DNA of 64,000 nt, taken from Verrucomicrobiaceae bacterium. GTDB lineage: Bacteria > Verrucomicrobiota > Verrucomicrobiia > Verrucomicrobiales > Verrucomicrobiaceae. The position numbers and the translations under genes were made by a program. The DNA lies in NCBI GenBank assembly GCA_947466075.1, contig CANIBP010000013.1, forward strand, positions 1-64,000, written 5' to 3'. Shown here in pieces: positions 15,892 to 24,544 of the stretch (its first letter is position 1; each line of letters starts with the position of its first letter). The notes under the pieces are model-generated. The model did no database searches and had not been told where the DNA came from. It was given only the letters and a program-made list of their open reading frames with translations.

Positions 15892-16827
15892 ATGAGTTTC
15901 TTCTGGCGACATGCACAGGTTCGGGCTAGTCGCGTGCATATGTCCTTTCGTCTTGAGATGCTGCAAGTTGCGCGCTTGGCGCCGAAACTCCTTGGGGAGT
16001 CGGCGGCGCTGGTCGAGGCGTTTTTACGATCACGTATGGCTCTAGACGGCGCATTCCTCGATCGCAACGACAAGTCTGACCTCTACTACACGGTGTTTGG
16101 ACTGGAGGGATTGCAGGCGTTGCTGATCGATCCGTCCAAGCAGTCAGATGTGCGTCCTTGGCTAAAAGGTTTTGGCGATGGTGCGCAGTTGGACTTTGTT
16201 CATCTCTGCTGCCTAGCACGCTGCTGGGCGAATGTTGGCTTGGATGACTTTCCCATGGCTTCGCGTGAGGCATTGGCTGCACGCATTGAAACGTTTCGCT
16301 GCTCTGACGGCGGTTATCATCAGGCGCCCGGCCGGAGCAAGGGCAGTGCCTATGGCTGCCTGCTGGCTTGGGGTGCGTATCAGGACCTTGGTGGCCTACC
16401 ACCGGAGCCGTGGCGCATGGCGGAGTGCATGGGCGGACTGCGCACACCGGATGGGGCATGGTCGAACGAACCCAATGTTCCAATCGGTTCCACCACAGCC
16501 ACAGCGGCAATGGTGGCACTGCATCGTCATCTGGATATTCCACCGCCAGCAGAGGCGGTGTACTGGCTGATGCGGCAATGCTTGCCAAACGGCGGCTTTC
16601 TAGCCTTCCCGGTGGCTCCCCTGCCCGACCTGCTTTCCACAGCGGTGGCGCTGCATGCCTTGGATGCGGTACAGGCGGACTTTTCACGACTCAAGGAGCC
16701 GTGCCTCGACTTCGTCGATTCACTCTGGGATGCGACGGGTGGTTTCCACGGCAACTGGACAGACGACACGCTGGACTGCGAGTACACCTATTACGGACTG
16801 CTGGCGCTGGGACATCTGAGTCTCTGA
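15892..16827 (+). CDS. prenyltransferase/squalene-cyclase-fold (alpha/alpha toroid) protein
   Basis: About 311 residues with repeated helix pairs of the protein-prenyltransferase beta/terpene-cyclase type: DLYYTVFGLEGLQAL, CSDGGYHQAPGRSKGSAYGCLLAWGAYQDLG, TPDGAWSNEPNVPIGSTTATAAMVALH, LPNGGFLAFP, and ATGGFHGNWTDDTLDCEYTYYGLLALG. The G-G-(F/Y) and D-x-x-Y-T-(F/Y/A)-x-(A/G)-L patterns recur. Bacterial members have no proven substrate and may act in terpenoid or lipid metabolism. ATG 15892 has a GCGGGAAA in front; ATG 15940 (MSFRLEML) is an alternative. The open frame to the left overlaps tRNA-Leu and is not used. Confidence 0.68.
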   Translation: MSFFWRHAQVRASRVHMSFRLEMLQVARLAPKLLGESAALVEAFLRSRMALDGAFLDRNDKSDLYYTVFGLEGLQALLIDPSKQSDVRPWLKGFGDGAQLDFVHLCCLARCWANVGLDDFPMASREALAARIETFRCSDGGYHQAPGRSKGSAYGCLLAWGAYQDLGGLPPEPWRMAECMGGLRTPDGAWSNEPNVPIGSTTATAAMVALHRHLDIPPPAEAVYWLMRQCLPNGGFLAFPVAPLPDLLSTAVALHALDAVQADFSRLKEPCLDFVDSLWDATGGFHGNWTDDTLDCEYTYYGLLALGHLSL

Positions 16828-16832
16828 CAAAC

Positions 16833-16864
16833 AAAAAACCCGGACATCGCTGTCCGGGTTTTCC
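16833..16864. terminator. bidirectional terminator between convergent genes
   Basis: A perfect 12-bp stem (AAAACCCGGACA at 16835-16846 with TGTCCGGGTTTT at 16851-16862) with TCGC loop, flanked by A-rich sequence on the left and TTTT on the right. It serves the plus-strand prenyltransferase-fold gene and the minus-strand DUF1501 gene. Confidence 0.88.
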
Positions 16865-16887
16865 GTGTGATTCGTTATGTCGTCGAA

Positions 16888-18225
16888 TTATGCGAGGGCT
16901 TCCGTGAGGATGCGGCCACCGTTGACGATGTCCATCGGACGTCCGCCTTCGGACATGATGCGCTTCTCGGCATTGATGCCCAAGAGGCGATACATGGTCT
17001 TAGCGAGATCTTCAGGGCCCACCGCATCGCGATCAGGCTCACCGCCAAGAGCGTCGGAGGCACCGTGGATATAGCCTTCTTTGACACCACCGCCAGCCAT
17101 CGCCACGGAGAACACACGTGGCCAGTGGTCACGACCATTGGTGCCATTGATCTTCGGTGTGCGACCGAACTCGGAACTGACGATGACGAGCGTCTTCTTG
17201 AGCATGCCACGGTCCGAAAGATCGGTGATGAGGCGTGCGAAGGCCTGATCGAAGTTGGGAGCCTGGCCGGTGAACGCATCTTTGATATTCGAGTGGTGAT
17301 CCCAGCCGCCGTAATTGACGGAAACCATGCGGACACCAGCTTCGACAAGGCGACGAGCCAGCAGGAAGCGCTGACCAGCAGAATTACGGCCGTATTCATC
17401 ACGAAGCTTGTCGGTCTCCTTCGAAATATCGAAGGCTTCACGAGCTTTTTGGCTGCTGATCAAGCCATAAGCAGACTGGTAGAAGCTGTCCATGGCAGTG
17501 ATAGCGTCGGATTTTTCAGCAGCCTTAAAGTGCTCGTCCACGGCACCCAGCAGGCTGCGGCGGCGGTCGAAGCGCTTCTCATCCACATCCTTCGGAGTGA
17601 GCAGATCACGCACACTGAAACCCTTATCAGCAGGATCGCTGCCCAAAGCAAACGGGCCAAAGGCGCTGCTCATGTAGCCAGTCCCTTGCTCAGGAGTAAA
17701 CACGCTCGGCACAGTCACATACGGAGGCAGATTATTACGGCTACCCTGCTCGTGTGAAATGATGGCGCCGTAGCTTGGGAACTTAATCGCCGGGCTGGGG
17801 CGATAACCGGTAAACATGTTGTGAGTGCCACGCTCATGAGCGGCCTCACCGTGGGTCATCGAGCGGATGACGGTGAGCTTGTTCATGATCTTGGCGATGT
17901 TCGTGAACTTCTCGCCGACGTATTCGCCGGGGATCGAAGTCTTGATCGGTGTGAACGGGCCACGATAATCGGGCGAAGCGAAGGGCTTCGGATCCCACGA
18001 CTCATGCTGGGCCATGCCGCCGGGCAGGTAGATGTGAATCACGGAATCAGCGATCGGCTTAAAGGTCTCCACATCAGGCATCACCTGAGCAGCCTGAAGA
18101 CGAAGCATTTCAGGCAGCGTGATGCCACCGAGTCCGCCGAGCATGCCGACATAGAGGAAGTCACGGCGGCTGACACCGGAACGGAGGTCAAGGTGGTTAC
18201 CTTGGCAGTTTGGATGCATTTTCAT
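16888..18225 (-). CDS. DUF1501 domain-containing protein, Tat-exported
   Basis: A 445-residue protein with a twin-arginine motif (SGVSRRDFLYVGMLGGLGG, about residues 17-35). The alkaline-phosphatase-like DUF1501 core follows: VIHIYLPGGMAQHESWDPKP, MTHGEAAHERGTHNMFTGYRPS, VSVNYGGWDHHSN and LVIVSSEFGRTP then GRDHWPRVFSVAMAGGG. The family is abundant in Planctomycetes and Verrucomicrobia, usually beside a DUF1549/DUF1553 cytochrome-like gene, and is thought to act on sulfated or other substrates, though its reaction is unknown. No DUF1549/DUF1553 partner is found next to it. Start ATG 18225 (MKMHPNCQG) gives a proper leader. Confidence 0.9.
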   Translation of the reverse strand: MKMHPNCQGNHLDLRSGVSRRDFLYVGMLGGLGGITLPEMLRLQAAQVMPDVETFKPIADSVIHIYLPGGMAQHESWDPKPFASPDYRGPFTPIKTSIPGEYVGEKFTNIAKIMNKLTVIRSMTHGEAAHERGTHNMFTGYRPSPAIKFPSYGAIISHEQGSRNNLPPYVTVPSVFTPEQGTGYMSSAFGPFALGSDPADKGFSVRDLLTPKDVDEKRFDRRRSLLGAVDEHFKAAEKSDAITAMDSFYQSAYGLISSQKAREAFDISKETDKLRDEYGRNSAGQRFLLARRLVEAGVRMVSVNYGGWDHHSNIKDAFTGQAPNFDQAFARLITDLSDRGMLKKTLVIVSSEFGRTPKINGTNGRDHWPRVFSVAMAGGGVKEGYIHGASDALGGEPDRDAVGPEDLAKTMYRLLGINAEKRIMSEGGRPMDIVNGGRILTEALA

Positions 18226-18336
18226 AGTATGAGGAGGTGTATTTTTCTGAATTCGTGAGGAATTACGGGGCACATCGGGGGTTCTTGCAAATCTTGCGAA
18301 AAAGATCGTAAATCTTGATCATCTCGCTCAAGCCGA

Positions 18337-19560
18337 TTACTTCGTCACCCATCCGGCCTGCACGACGTGAGATATCCACACTTGGAAATCAACCGGCGCA
18401 TCGAGAGGGAATTTCAGACGAACGGTGATCGGCACCGTTGCATCGCTGTTTTGTTGCAACCAGTAGTCCAGTTCTTTGGCCATGGGATTTTGTTTATCAA
18501 CATAACCGTAAACCACCTTGGCACCTGGTTCAGAGATATTGCGCAGGCTGTAACATTTCAGAAGAGCGGGGTCTCCAAACTGGTTCTCAAAATGCCCCGC
18601 CGGAGAAACCAGCACACGAAACAGCTTGGGGGCTGCCGGCTTCCTTTCGAGAAAATCCGACCACGCCATTTCACCCGCTCCAACGAACGACTCCCAGTCC
18701 ACCCGCGGTCCTTGCGCCGTATGTTCGACAGTCGCAAGACGCCGACCACCACCCTCGAACACCACCACATACTCGCTGAACTGCGGAGAAAGCTCTGTCG
18801 CCTCAACGATGGAATCAAAAAGCATCGGCCCGTCGGCATTTTTCGCATAGTAAATGCTCATCAAAGATGCCACACGCAGTTGGTCACGTACCAGTAGCAG
18901 GCGCTGCTTCCAGTTTTGGGACTGAATAAACTTGCCAAGCACTTCTTCAGCGGCAGCGAGTCTGGCTAGATTCTCCGTCGAATCAGAGCGATCAGGCGCA
19001 GCGGAGGCCATTTTAAGCTCTTCACTTCCCGGTGGTCGAAAAACCAAATTGCCAGTGCTCACTGGGGGCAGAACCTCGTCCGGTGGAATCATCGCTGTTA
19101 TGGATGAATTTTGGGGCCCATCTTTTCCTGCTTCGACTAGAGCTGTTTTGGCCTCAACTAAACCAATAGACTGTTTCATCACTTCTTTCTCTTGAGCCGC
19201 TTGATAGAGGCTCAGCACCAGCAGAATGATCACAACCCCAGCAATCAAACTCACACCAAGCAACAGCCGAAGCCGAAATGTTTGAATCTCAGGATCCATG
19301 CGCATGCGCTCAAAGGCATCGCCAGGTAAAGGCTGAGGCTCATGGGAAGGAGCCAATTCAGAACGGGTGAGACTCGTGGTCGTCGGCGGCTCGGCTTGAT
19401 TCATCAGCAGCGCACGTCGCTTCGTCTTCGTACTCTTCTCTGCCATCTGCAGCATCACCATCTCACCACACTCCGGGCAAGGGCGTGAGCGCGTGACAGA
19501 CGAAACCTGGATTTCGACGGATTTTTCGCAGTGGGGGCAGACGAGAGTGGTGGCCGGCAT
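18337..19560 (-). CDS. hypothetical protein with N-terminal zinc ribbon and one transmembrane helix
   Basis: The 407-residue protein begins with a C2-C2 zinc ribbon (VCPHCEKSVE and PCPECGEMV, residues 8-11 and 28-31), then a Lys-rich linker, a single membrane helix at about residues 97-119 (LLLGVSLIAGVVIILLVLSLY), and a long extracytoplasmic C-terminal region of unknown fold. The topology looks like a cytoplasmic sensor ribbon with an exported domain, which is inference. The final 200 residues contain no family I recognise. It is probably transcribed with the DUF1501 gene that begins 111 bases downstream, but that gap is long. Confidence 0.72.
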   Translation of the reverse strand: MPATTLVCPHCEKSVEIQVSSVTRSRPCPECGEMVMLQMAEKSTKTKRRALLMNQAEPPTTTSLTRSELAPSHEPQPLPGDAFERMRMDPEIQTFRLRLLLGVSLIAGVVIILLVLSLYQAAQEKEVMKQSIGLVEAKTALVEAGKDGPQNSSITAMIPPDEVLPPVSTGNLVFRPPGSEELKMASAAPDRSDSTENLARLAAAEEVLGKFIQSQNWKQRLLLVRDQLRVASLMSIYYAKNADGPMLFDSIVEATELSPQFSEYVVVFEGGGRRLATVEHTAQGPRVDWESFVGAGEMAWSDFLERKPAAPKLFRVLVSPAGHFENQFGDPALLKCYSLRNISEPGAKVVYGYVDKQNPMAKELDYWLQQNSDATVPITVRLKFPLDAPVDFQVWISHVVQAGWVTK

Positions 19561-19637
19561 TACTGGCAGAGTGTTTTGGGGTAGGAGACTCTGCCGTTAG
19601 GAAGGCTCTGTCGCAACCAACGCTTCAATCATTTTCC

Positions 19638-20588
19638 TCACCACGTCATGGCGACCCCAGTGCGCGAACGCAGACGCTGCAAGCCCCAGTTCATCATGAT
19701 GCGGGCATCTTCCCAGATGTATTTCGTCTTGGTGCCGAGTTGCACCAGGATCACCTCACGTCCGCCACTCGCTGCACTCGAAATCAAACAGCGCCCACTC
19801 GCCACGGTGTAGCCGGTTTTCATACCGTTGCACTCCGGCATCACCCCTAATAGCTCATTGGTATTCTCCAAAGTGACCGAACGACCATCCGCACGTTGGA
19901 AAGCATAATACTTCCTTCGCACCACGTCGCGGATCACTCCATTTCGATACGCGGCCATCGCCACGCGGGCCATGTCACGTGCGGTGGAATACTGCCCTGA
20001 CACCGTCAAACCATGCGGATTTTTGAAATTGGAGTTGGTACAGCCCAGCGAGTGCATCTTCGCATTCATTTTCGCGGTAAAGGCAGCAATGCTACCCGCA
20101 TTGTCGCGAGCGAGCACGTTCGCCACATCATTGGCGCTTTTTACCAGAAAGGCATACAGCAGCGTACGGCGTGAATAGACCTCGCCCGGCTTCAAGCCCA
20201 GTCGGGTCGGCTCCACCGCCACGTCAGAGGCTTGAACACGCACCATTTTGTCCAGATTGCCCGCATCCAGCACCACCAGTGCCGTCACCAGCTTCTGGGT
20301 GCTAGCCACCCCACGCGCCGTTTCCAAACTGCGTCCCGCCAAATGCTGACCGCTGCGGGCATCCAGCAGCAGATATGAAGCCGCACGAATTGCAGGGCCG
20401 GAGGTCGCCACCAGCATCGTCTGCTCCGGCAACATGACCTGCATCGCGTTGGGATTGGCATCGCCCTGCTGCATGTAGTTCGTTCCGGAAGACACGGGAA
20501 TCGCGCGCACGACTCCCATGTTCGCACAACTGCTTAGCGACCATACAGTCGCGCCGATCATCAAAAATGGGGTCAATCTCATCATCAT
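19638..20588 (-). CDS. lipoprotein D-alanyl-D-alanine carboxypeptidase (peptidase S11)
   Basis: A 316-residue S11 penicillin-binding protein of the DacA/PBP5 group. A lipobox LSSC places the lipidated Cys at about residue 21. Catalytic motifs are S-x-x-K as STQK (about 96-99), S-x-N as SAND (about 150), and K-T-G in GMKTGYT (about 256). It trims the fifth D-Ala of peptidoglycan, so acts in the periplasm, probably anchored to a membrane. Its C-terminal PBP5 beta domain is short or absent. Start ATG 20588 is one of three tandem ATGs; the lipobox fits any of them. It is divergent from the parvulin gene. Confidence 0.92.
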   Translation of the reverse strand: MMMRLTPFLMIGATVWSLSSCANMGVVRAIPVSSGTNYMQQGDANPNAMQVMLPEQTMLVATSGPAIRAASYLLLDARSGQHLAGRSLETARGVASTQKLVTALVVLDAGNLDKMVRVQASDVAVEPTRLGLKPGEVYSRRTLLYAFLVKSANDVANVLARDNAGSIAAFTAKMNAKMHSLGCTNSNFKNPHGLTVSGQYSTARDMARVAMAAYRNGVIRDVVRRKYYAFQRADGRSVTLENTNELLGVMPECNGMKTGYTVASGRCLISSAASGGREVILVQLGTKTKYIWEDARIMMNWGLQRLRSRTGVAMTW

Positions 20589-20708
20589 GGAAACACTGAG
20601 GCCGTGGCACGCAATTATCATGCCGGACAGACTACGTTTGCCATCTAGGCCACCACACTCTCGTTGTCAAACCTTGCGCCCCGCGCTTCGCGCTCCATGA
20701 TCGCCATC

Positions 20709-21599
20709 ATGGCTCTCAACATCAACGGCGAACACATCGACGACGAAATCATCGAGGCGGAATTCCGCCAGATTAAAGGACACTTTGAACGCACTCTTCA
20801 GGTCGCCTGCTGTGAACGCGACCCCGAATTTCGTGGTATGGCCAAGGATAATCTCGTCTCCCGTGCCCTTCTAGGCCAGGAAAGCCGCCGCCGCTTTCCT
20901 GAAGTGACCGCAGACGATGTCACCGCTCGTCTGACCAAGCTCATCGACGAAGCCGGAGGTGAAGAGCAGTTTTACATGAACATTGGCATGGTCGTCAAAG
21001 ATGAGGCCCTCGTTCGCGACAACGTCGCAGGTGGTGTCCGGCTCGACAAGACACTCAACGAAATTTACGCCCCTGAGCCTGTGCCCACCGAGACCGATCT
21101 GCGGACCTGCTACGAGGCCAACCTCAAGCACTACATGACCGAGGAGCAGATCAAGGCCTCTCATATCACTAAAAACCTCCAGGGAGCCAAAAGCCGCCAG
21201 GAAGTGTATCAAACCATGCGGGACATCCGCTCCGAACTCCTCGCTGGAGCCGATTTTGACAAACTCGCTGAACAACACCGCGCTGACGAGCAGCAGCAGA
21301 TCGATCTCGGTTGGTTCAAGCGCGGCGAGTTCATGGAGGAGTTCGAAACCATCGCCTTCTCGATGAACGAGGGAGAAATCAGCCCCGTCTTCCACACCCA
21401 GCTCGGCTTCCATATCTGTAAGCTCACCGGTCGGAAGCCCCCTGTTGCACGCCCCTTCGAAGAGGTGAAGGAGGACGTGCAAACCCGCTTCATCGAAGAA
21501 TACCGCGACCAAAAGTTCAATGCCTTCCTCGAAGAACTCAAAGCCGCCGCCAAGATTGAAGACACTGACCCTGAAGAAGGGGCGAACTGCGGCCACTGA
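20709..21599 (+). CDS. parvulin-type peptidyl-prolyl cis-trans isomerase
   Basis: The protein (296 residues from ATG 20709) has an N-terminal SurA-like chaperone half and a parvulin domain about 145-250: EEQIKASHITKNL, ADFDKLAEQHRADEQQQIDLGWFKRGEFMEEFETIAFSMNEGEIS, and HTQLGFHICKLTGRKP. It catalyses prolyl isomerisation and may help fold exported proteins, but no signal peptide is visible, so it may act in the cytoplasm. It is convergent with the next gene, the two stop codons lying back to back at 21597-21602. An upstream ATG at 20697 would add four residues. Confidence 0.85.
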   Translation: MALNINGEHIDDEIIEAEFRQIKGHFERTLQVACCERDPEFRGMAKDNLVSRALLGQESRRRFPEVTADDVTARLTKLIDEAGGEEQFYMNIGMVVKDEALVRDNVAGGVRLDKTLNEIYAPEPVPTETDLRTCYEANLKHYMTEEQIKASHITKNLQGAKSRQEVYQTMRDIRSELLAGADFDKLAEQHRADEQQQIDLGWFKRGEFMEEFETIAFSMNEGEISPVFHTQLGFHICKLTGRKPPVARPFEEVKEDVQTRFIEEYRDQKFNAFLEELKAAAKIEDTDPEEGANCGH

Positions 21600-22148
21600 T
21601 CACATCTTCGACATCACAGGCACTGTTGGGCGGAATTCTTCCTCCGGCTCCGGCAGCGAATCGTCTGGCGGTGGGCCGGGAAAATTGTCATCCACGAAGC
21701 GCCGCCAGGTGTCCCGCGTCTTTTGCGAGATCATCCCCTGCACCGTGTCGCCGCATTTACCGCAGATCATCACGCTGTGAAGCAGCGAAATGCCCTCGCA
21801 CACGCCTGTGATCACAAAATCATCCATGCCCTTCGCATGTCGTGACGCATTGCACACCGCGCACGATTCCAGCCCACGATCCAGCGTCACCTCTTCGTCC
21901 TGAAACTGCGCCAGTCGCTTTTTAGATTCCTGGGAGAACTCCTCCATCATCTTCGTGCGGCAGTGGTCACACAGCGCATACTCCATCACGCACTCGCCGC
22001 GTTTGTAGGCCTTCGAGATTTGAAACCCGCCCGGAAAATCTGGCAGCGACTCCCCACAGCGCGTGCAGCTTTGGAACGGACGCTCCTCATACTCACACCG
22101 CAGGTCAGGCGGGATCGGCGGCGGTTGCTGGAGATTGTGATCAGACAT
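21600..22148 (-). CDS. hypothetical cysteine-rich (zinc-binding) protein
   Basis: A 182-residue protein with repeated CxxC pairs: SCTRCGESL, ALCDHCRTK, ESCAVCNASR and MICGKCGDTV. These would fold into zinc ribbons with an acidic, proline-rich C-terminus (GPPPDDSLPEPEEEF). The family is not recognised. The cysteines may bind metal rather than form disulfides, since no export signal is seen. It is divergent from the propeller gene, whose start is 52 bases away. Start ATG 22148 (MSDHNLQQPP) is preferred over the long upstream extension, which is antisense to the propeller gene. Confidence 0.68.
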   Translation of the reverse strand: MSDHNLQQPPPIPPDLRCEYEERPFQSCTRCGESLPDFPGGFQISKAYKRGECVMEYALCDHCRTKMMEEFSQESKKRLAQFQDEEVTLDRGLESCAVCNASRHAKGMDDFVITGVCEGISLLHSVMICGKCGDTVQGMISQKTRDTWRRFVDDNFPGPPPDDSLPEPEEEFRPTVPVMSKM

Positions 22149-22200
22149 CGGCTTGCGTTGCAACAAAGCCCACGTCATGCCAGTTTCACAGTCCAAACTC

Positions 22201-23334
22201 ATGCGCTCCACTTTTTTCCTGTGCCTCCTCCTTTCCGCCTCCGTGCAGGCGCAAAACGCCGACTGGCCCGACTCCCGTGGCAACGCCGCCATGACCGGCA
22301 CCTCGCCTGTCGAACTCAAATTCCCTCTCGAACTCGCCTGGCAGTTCAAGCTCATGGACAAACCCAAAGGCCAGGCCGAAATGCTCGTCTCCAGCGCCGT
22401 CGTGCGTGCGGGCAAAGTCTATGCTGGATGCAAAGACGGTAAATTCTTCTGCCTCGAACTCACCACCGGCAAAGAAATCTGGAAAGCCGAAACTAAAGGC
22501 GCTTTCGACGGTGCCGCCGCCTTCGCGGGTGATTTGGTTGTCGTCGGCTGCCAGGACGGCTTCGTCTATGCCTGGAACGCCGACACCGGCAAAGAAGTCT
22601 GGAAGTTTGAGACCCAAGCCGAGATCCACGCCGCCGCCAATGTCTGGACCGATCCTGAAACCAAGGCGCAGAAAATCATCATCGGCTCCTACGACTACAA
22701 CGTGTACTGCCTCGACGCCAAGACCGGCAAAAAAGACTGGGCCGCTGAGACCGGCTACTACATCAACGGCGGTGCCGCCGTCGGCGACGGCAAAGTCGTT
22801 TTCGGCGGCTGCGACAGCGTCCTGCACGTCCACGACATGAAGACCGGCAAGGAAGAAAAACAGATCGAAGTCGGAGCCTACATCGGCAACAACGTCGCCA
22901 TTGCCGACGGCGTCATCTACGTCAGCCATTACGGCAACCGCGTCGGCGCTTACAGCATCAGCGACGGCATGCAGGTCTGGGAATACGGCGACCGCGACTT
23001 CGAATACTACGCCGCCCCCGCCATCTGGGAAAAAGGCGTCTATGTCGGCGGCAGAGACAAACGCTTCCACGCCATCGACCGCGTCACCGGCAAGCAGCTC
23101 TGGGAATTCCGTGCCCGCGACCGCATCGACAGCAGCGCCGTCATCTGCGCCGGCAAAACCGCCATTTTCGGCAGCGACGATGGCTACGTGTACGCCCTCG
23201 ATCTCGCCACCGGCAAAGAAGTCTGGCACAACGAACTCGGTGCCCCCGTCAAAACCTCCCCCGCCATCGCCGGCGACTACATCATCGTCGGTGCCGATGA
23301 TGGCGTGCTGTATGTGTTCAAGAATGGGAAGTGA
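22201..23334 (+). CDS. exported PQQ-like beta-propeller repeat protein
   Basis: A 377-residue protein with a signal peptide (MRSTFFLCLLLSASVQAQ) and about seven PQQ-type propeller blades, each ending with a variant of 'D-x-x-T-G-K-x-x-W' (for example DTGKEVWKF, DAKTGKKDWAAE, MKTGKEEKQ, LATGKEVWHN). Such proteins resemble the BamB-like or dehydrogenase propellers; with no dehydrogenase domain, a scaffolding or binding role is likely. Start ATG 22201 fits a clean leader; the frame to the left overlaps the divergent gene. The HEPN-like gene starts only 5 bases after its stop. Confidence 0.85.
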   Translation: MRSTFFLCLLLSASVQAQNADWPDSRGNAAMTGTSPVELKFPLELAWQFKLMDKPKGQAEMLVSSAVVRAGKVYAGCKDGKFFCLELTTGKEIWKAETKGAFDGAAAFAGDLVVVGCQDGFVYAWNADTGKEVWKFETQAEIHAAANVWTDPETKAQKIIIGSYDYNVYCLDAKTGKKDWAAETGYYINGGAAVGDGKVVFGGCDSVLHVHDMKTGKEEKQIEVGAYIGNNVAIADGVIYVSHYGNRVGAYSISDGMQVWEYGDRDFEYYAAPAIWEKGVYVGGRDKRFHAIDRVTGKQLWEFRARDRIDSSAVICAGKTAIFGSDDGYVYALDLATGKEVWHNELGAPVKTSPAIAGDYIIVGADDGVLYVFKNGK

Positions 23335-23339
23335 ATCAT

Positions 23340-23888
23340 ATGACGGACACTCACATAGACGATCTCCGCGACACACTAACTCACGCACGTTTATGTTATG
23401 AAGGTTGGTGGCTTTTTGAATGCGAGCATCCTAAACGGCAGCAGATTGTTTCAGCCTACGGTCAACACTTGGGCTTTTTCAACGCTGTTCACCCTGCCCT
23501 GTATGTCACTTTTGCCATCAAACTCGCATCGGTATTTGGAGGAAGAGACGATGAAATCTCGCTAAAGAAGATACCGCACGTTGATCAAATCACTGGTTTC
23601 TCTGAGCTTTGGGATCGCGGTCGTCTCTTTCACAAATACCGCAGTAAAGTAATCGCCCACAGAGACATCCACATCGGCACCAAAACGTTTATTCCAGAGA
23701 GCGGCTTCCTAACCAATGATTCTTTGAAAAAGCTTCTCGATGACACATGCCGGTTGTTTGATGCTGCCGCAGAAAGGCTGAATGTTCGCGAAGTTCACTC
23801 ATGGACGCTTGAAGAAGACTTTCTTTCGCTTGTTTCAGTGATAACCCAAGGCCAAACGCATTGCGTCCCGCAACGTGAAGTTTTGTGA
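23340..23888 (+). CDS. HEPN domain protein, AbiU2-like
   Basis: About 182 residues, all helical. The motif RSKVIAHRD (about residue 101-109) gives R-x5-H, the HEPN R-x4-6-H signature, and the flanking helices fit the AbiU2-type HEPN family, seen in phage-abortive-infection and toxin contexts. HEPN domains can be metal-independent RNases or RNA-binding proteins; whether this one cleaves RNA is not known. It stands directly after the propeller gene, GTG 23331 or ATG 23340 being possible starts. No antitoxin-like partner (MNT nucleotidyltransferase, for example) is adjacent, so a toxin role is uncertain. Confidence 0.62.
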   Translation: MTDTHIDDLRDTLTHARLCYEGWWLFECEHPKRQQIVSAYGQHLGFFNAVHPALYVTFAIKLASVFGGRDDEISLKKIPHVDQITGFSELWDRGRLFHKYRSKVIAHRDIHIGTKTFIPESGFLTNDSLKKLLDDTCRLFDAAAERLNVREVHSWTLEEDFLSLVSVITQGQTHCVPQREVL

Positions 23889-23962
23889 AGCAGGCATAGA
23901 TTAACAACGAACCGGAACCGCGTACGCCTTGCAACGCTTTGGCATACCGCTAAAGGAAACGG

Positions 23963-24544
23963 GTGCGCATCATCTCCGGCACCGCAGGCGGGCTTGCCCT
24001 TGAAGTCCCGAAAACCGTCACACGACCCACGCAGGATCGTGTGAGGCAGGCTGTGTTCTCGATGCTCGGCGAACTCGTTCCAGGCGCGCATGTGCTCGAT
24101 CTTTTCGCCGGCACGGGTGCCATTGCCCTCGAATGCCTGAGCCGCGGAGCTGCGTCCGCCTTGATGGTGGATGAAAACAAAGGCGCGTGCGATGTGATCC
24201 GCCGCAACATCGTCAAAACCAAGCTCACCGGCGGTTTTGTGCGTCAGAGCGATGTGTTTCGCGTGTTGCCGCAACTCCACACCGAAGGCAAGCAGTTCGA
24301 CCTCATTTTCGCCGATCCGCCGTACACGCACTGCGATGCGGACACGGATTTCGTCGCGAAACTGCTCACCGAAGAGGCTCTTCCCGCGCTGCTGCATGCG
24401 GAGAGCCACCTCATTCTCGAAAGTCACCACTTCAACCGCGAAACCAAAAGCTGGCCCGGCTGGGAGGTGCTGACCGACCGCAATTACGGTTCAACCCGCA
24501 TCGTCTGGCTCCGCAAACTTCCGCATGGCATCGAAAGCGCTTAG
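23963..24544 (+). CDS. rsmD: 16S rRNA (guanine(966)-N2)-methyltransferase
   Basis: A 193-residue SAM methyltransferase of the RsmD group: ISGTAGGLALEVPK, RPTQDRVRQAVFSML, the SAM loop VLDLFAGTGAIALE (about 44-57) and the catalytic N-methyltransferase motif FADPPY (about 117-122). It methylates G966 of 16S rRNA in the small subunit. The start is GTG 23963 with AAAGGAAAC upstream as a ribosome binding site. It overlaps the waaA start by 20 bases, so the two are translationally coupled. The conservation of the pair rsmD-waaA in one frame context is not something I can assert here. Confidence 0.9.
   Translation: MRIISGTAGGLALEVPKTVTRPTQDRVRQAVFSMLGELVPGAHVLDLFAGTGAIALECLSRGAASALMVDENKGACDVIRRNIVKTKLTGGFVRQSDVFRVLPQLHTEGKQFDLIFADPPYTHCDADTDFVAKLLTEEALPALLHAESHLILESHHFNRETKSWPGWEVLTDRNYGSTRIVWLRKLPHGIESA

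Noticed and set aside
22186..23388. 400-residue minus-strand open frame over the propeller gene
   Set aside because: It mirrors the repeated codons of the PQQ propeller (Asp/Val/Gly-rich), which is typical of an antisense shadow.
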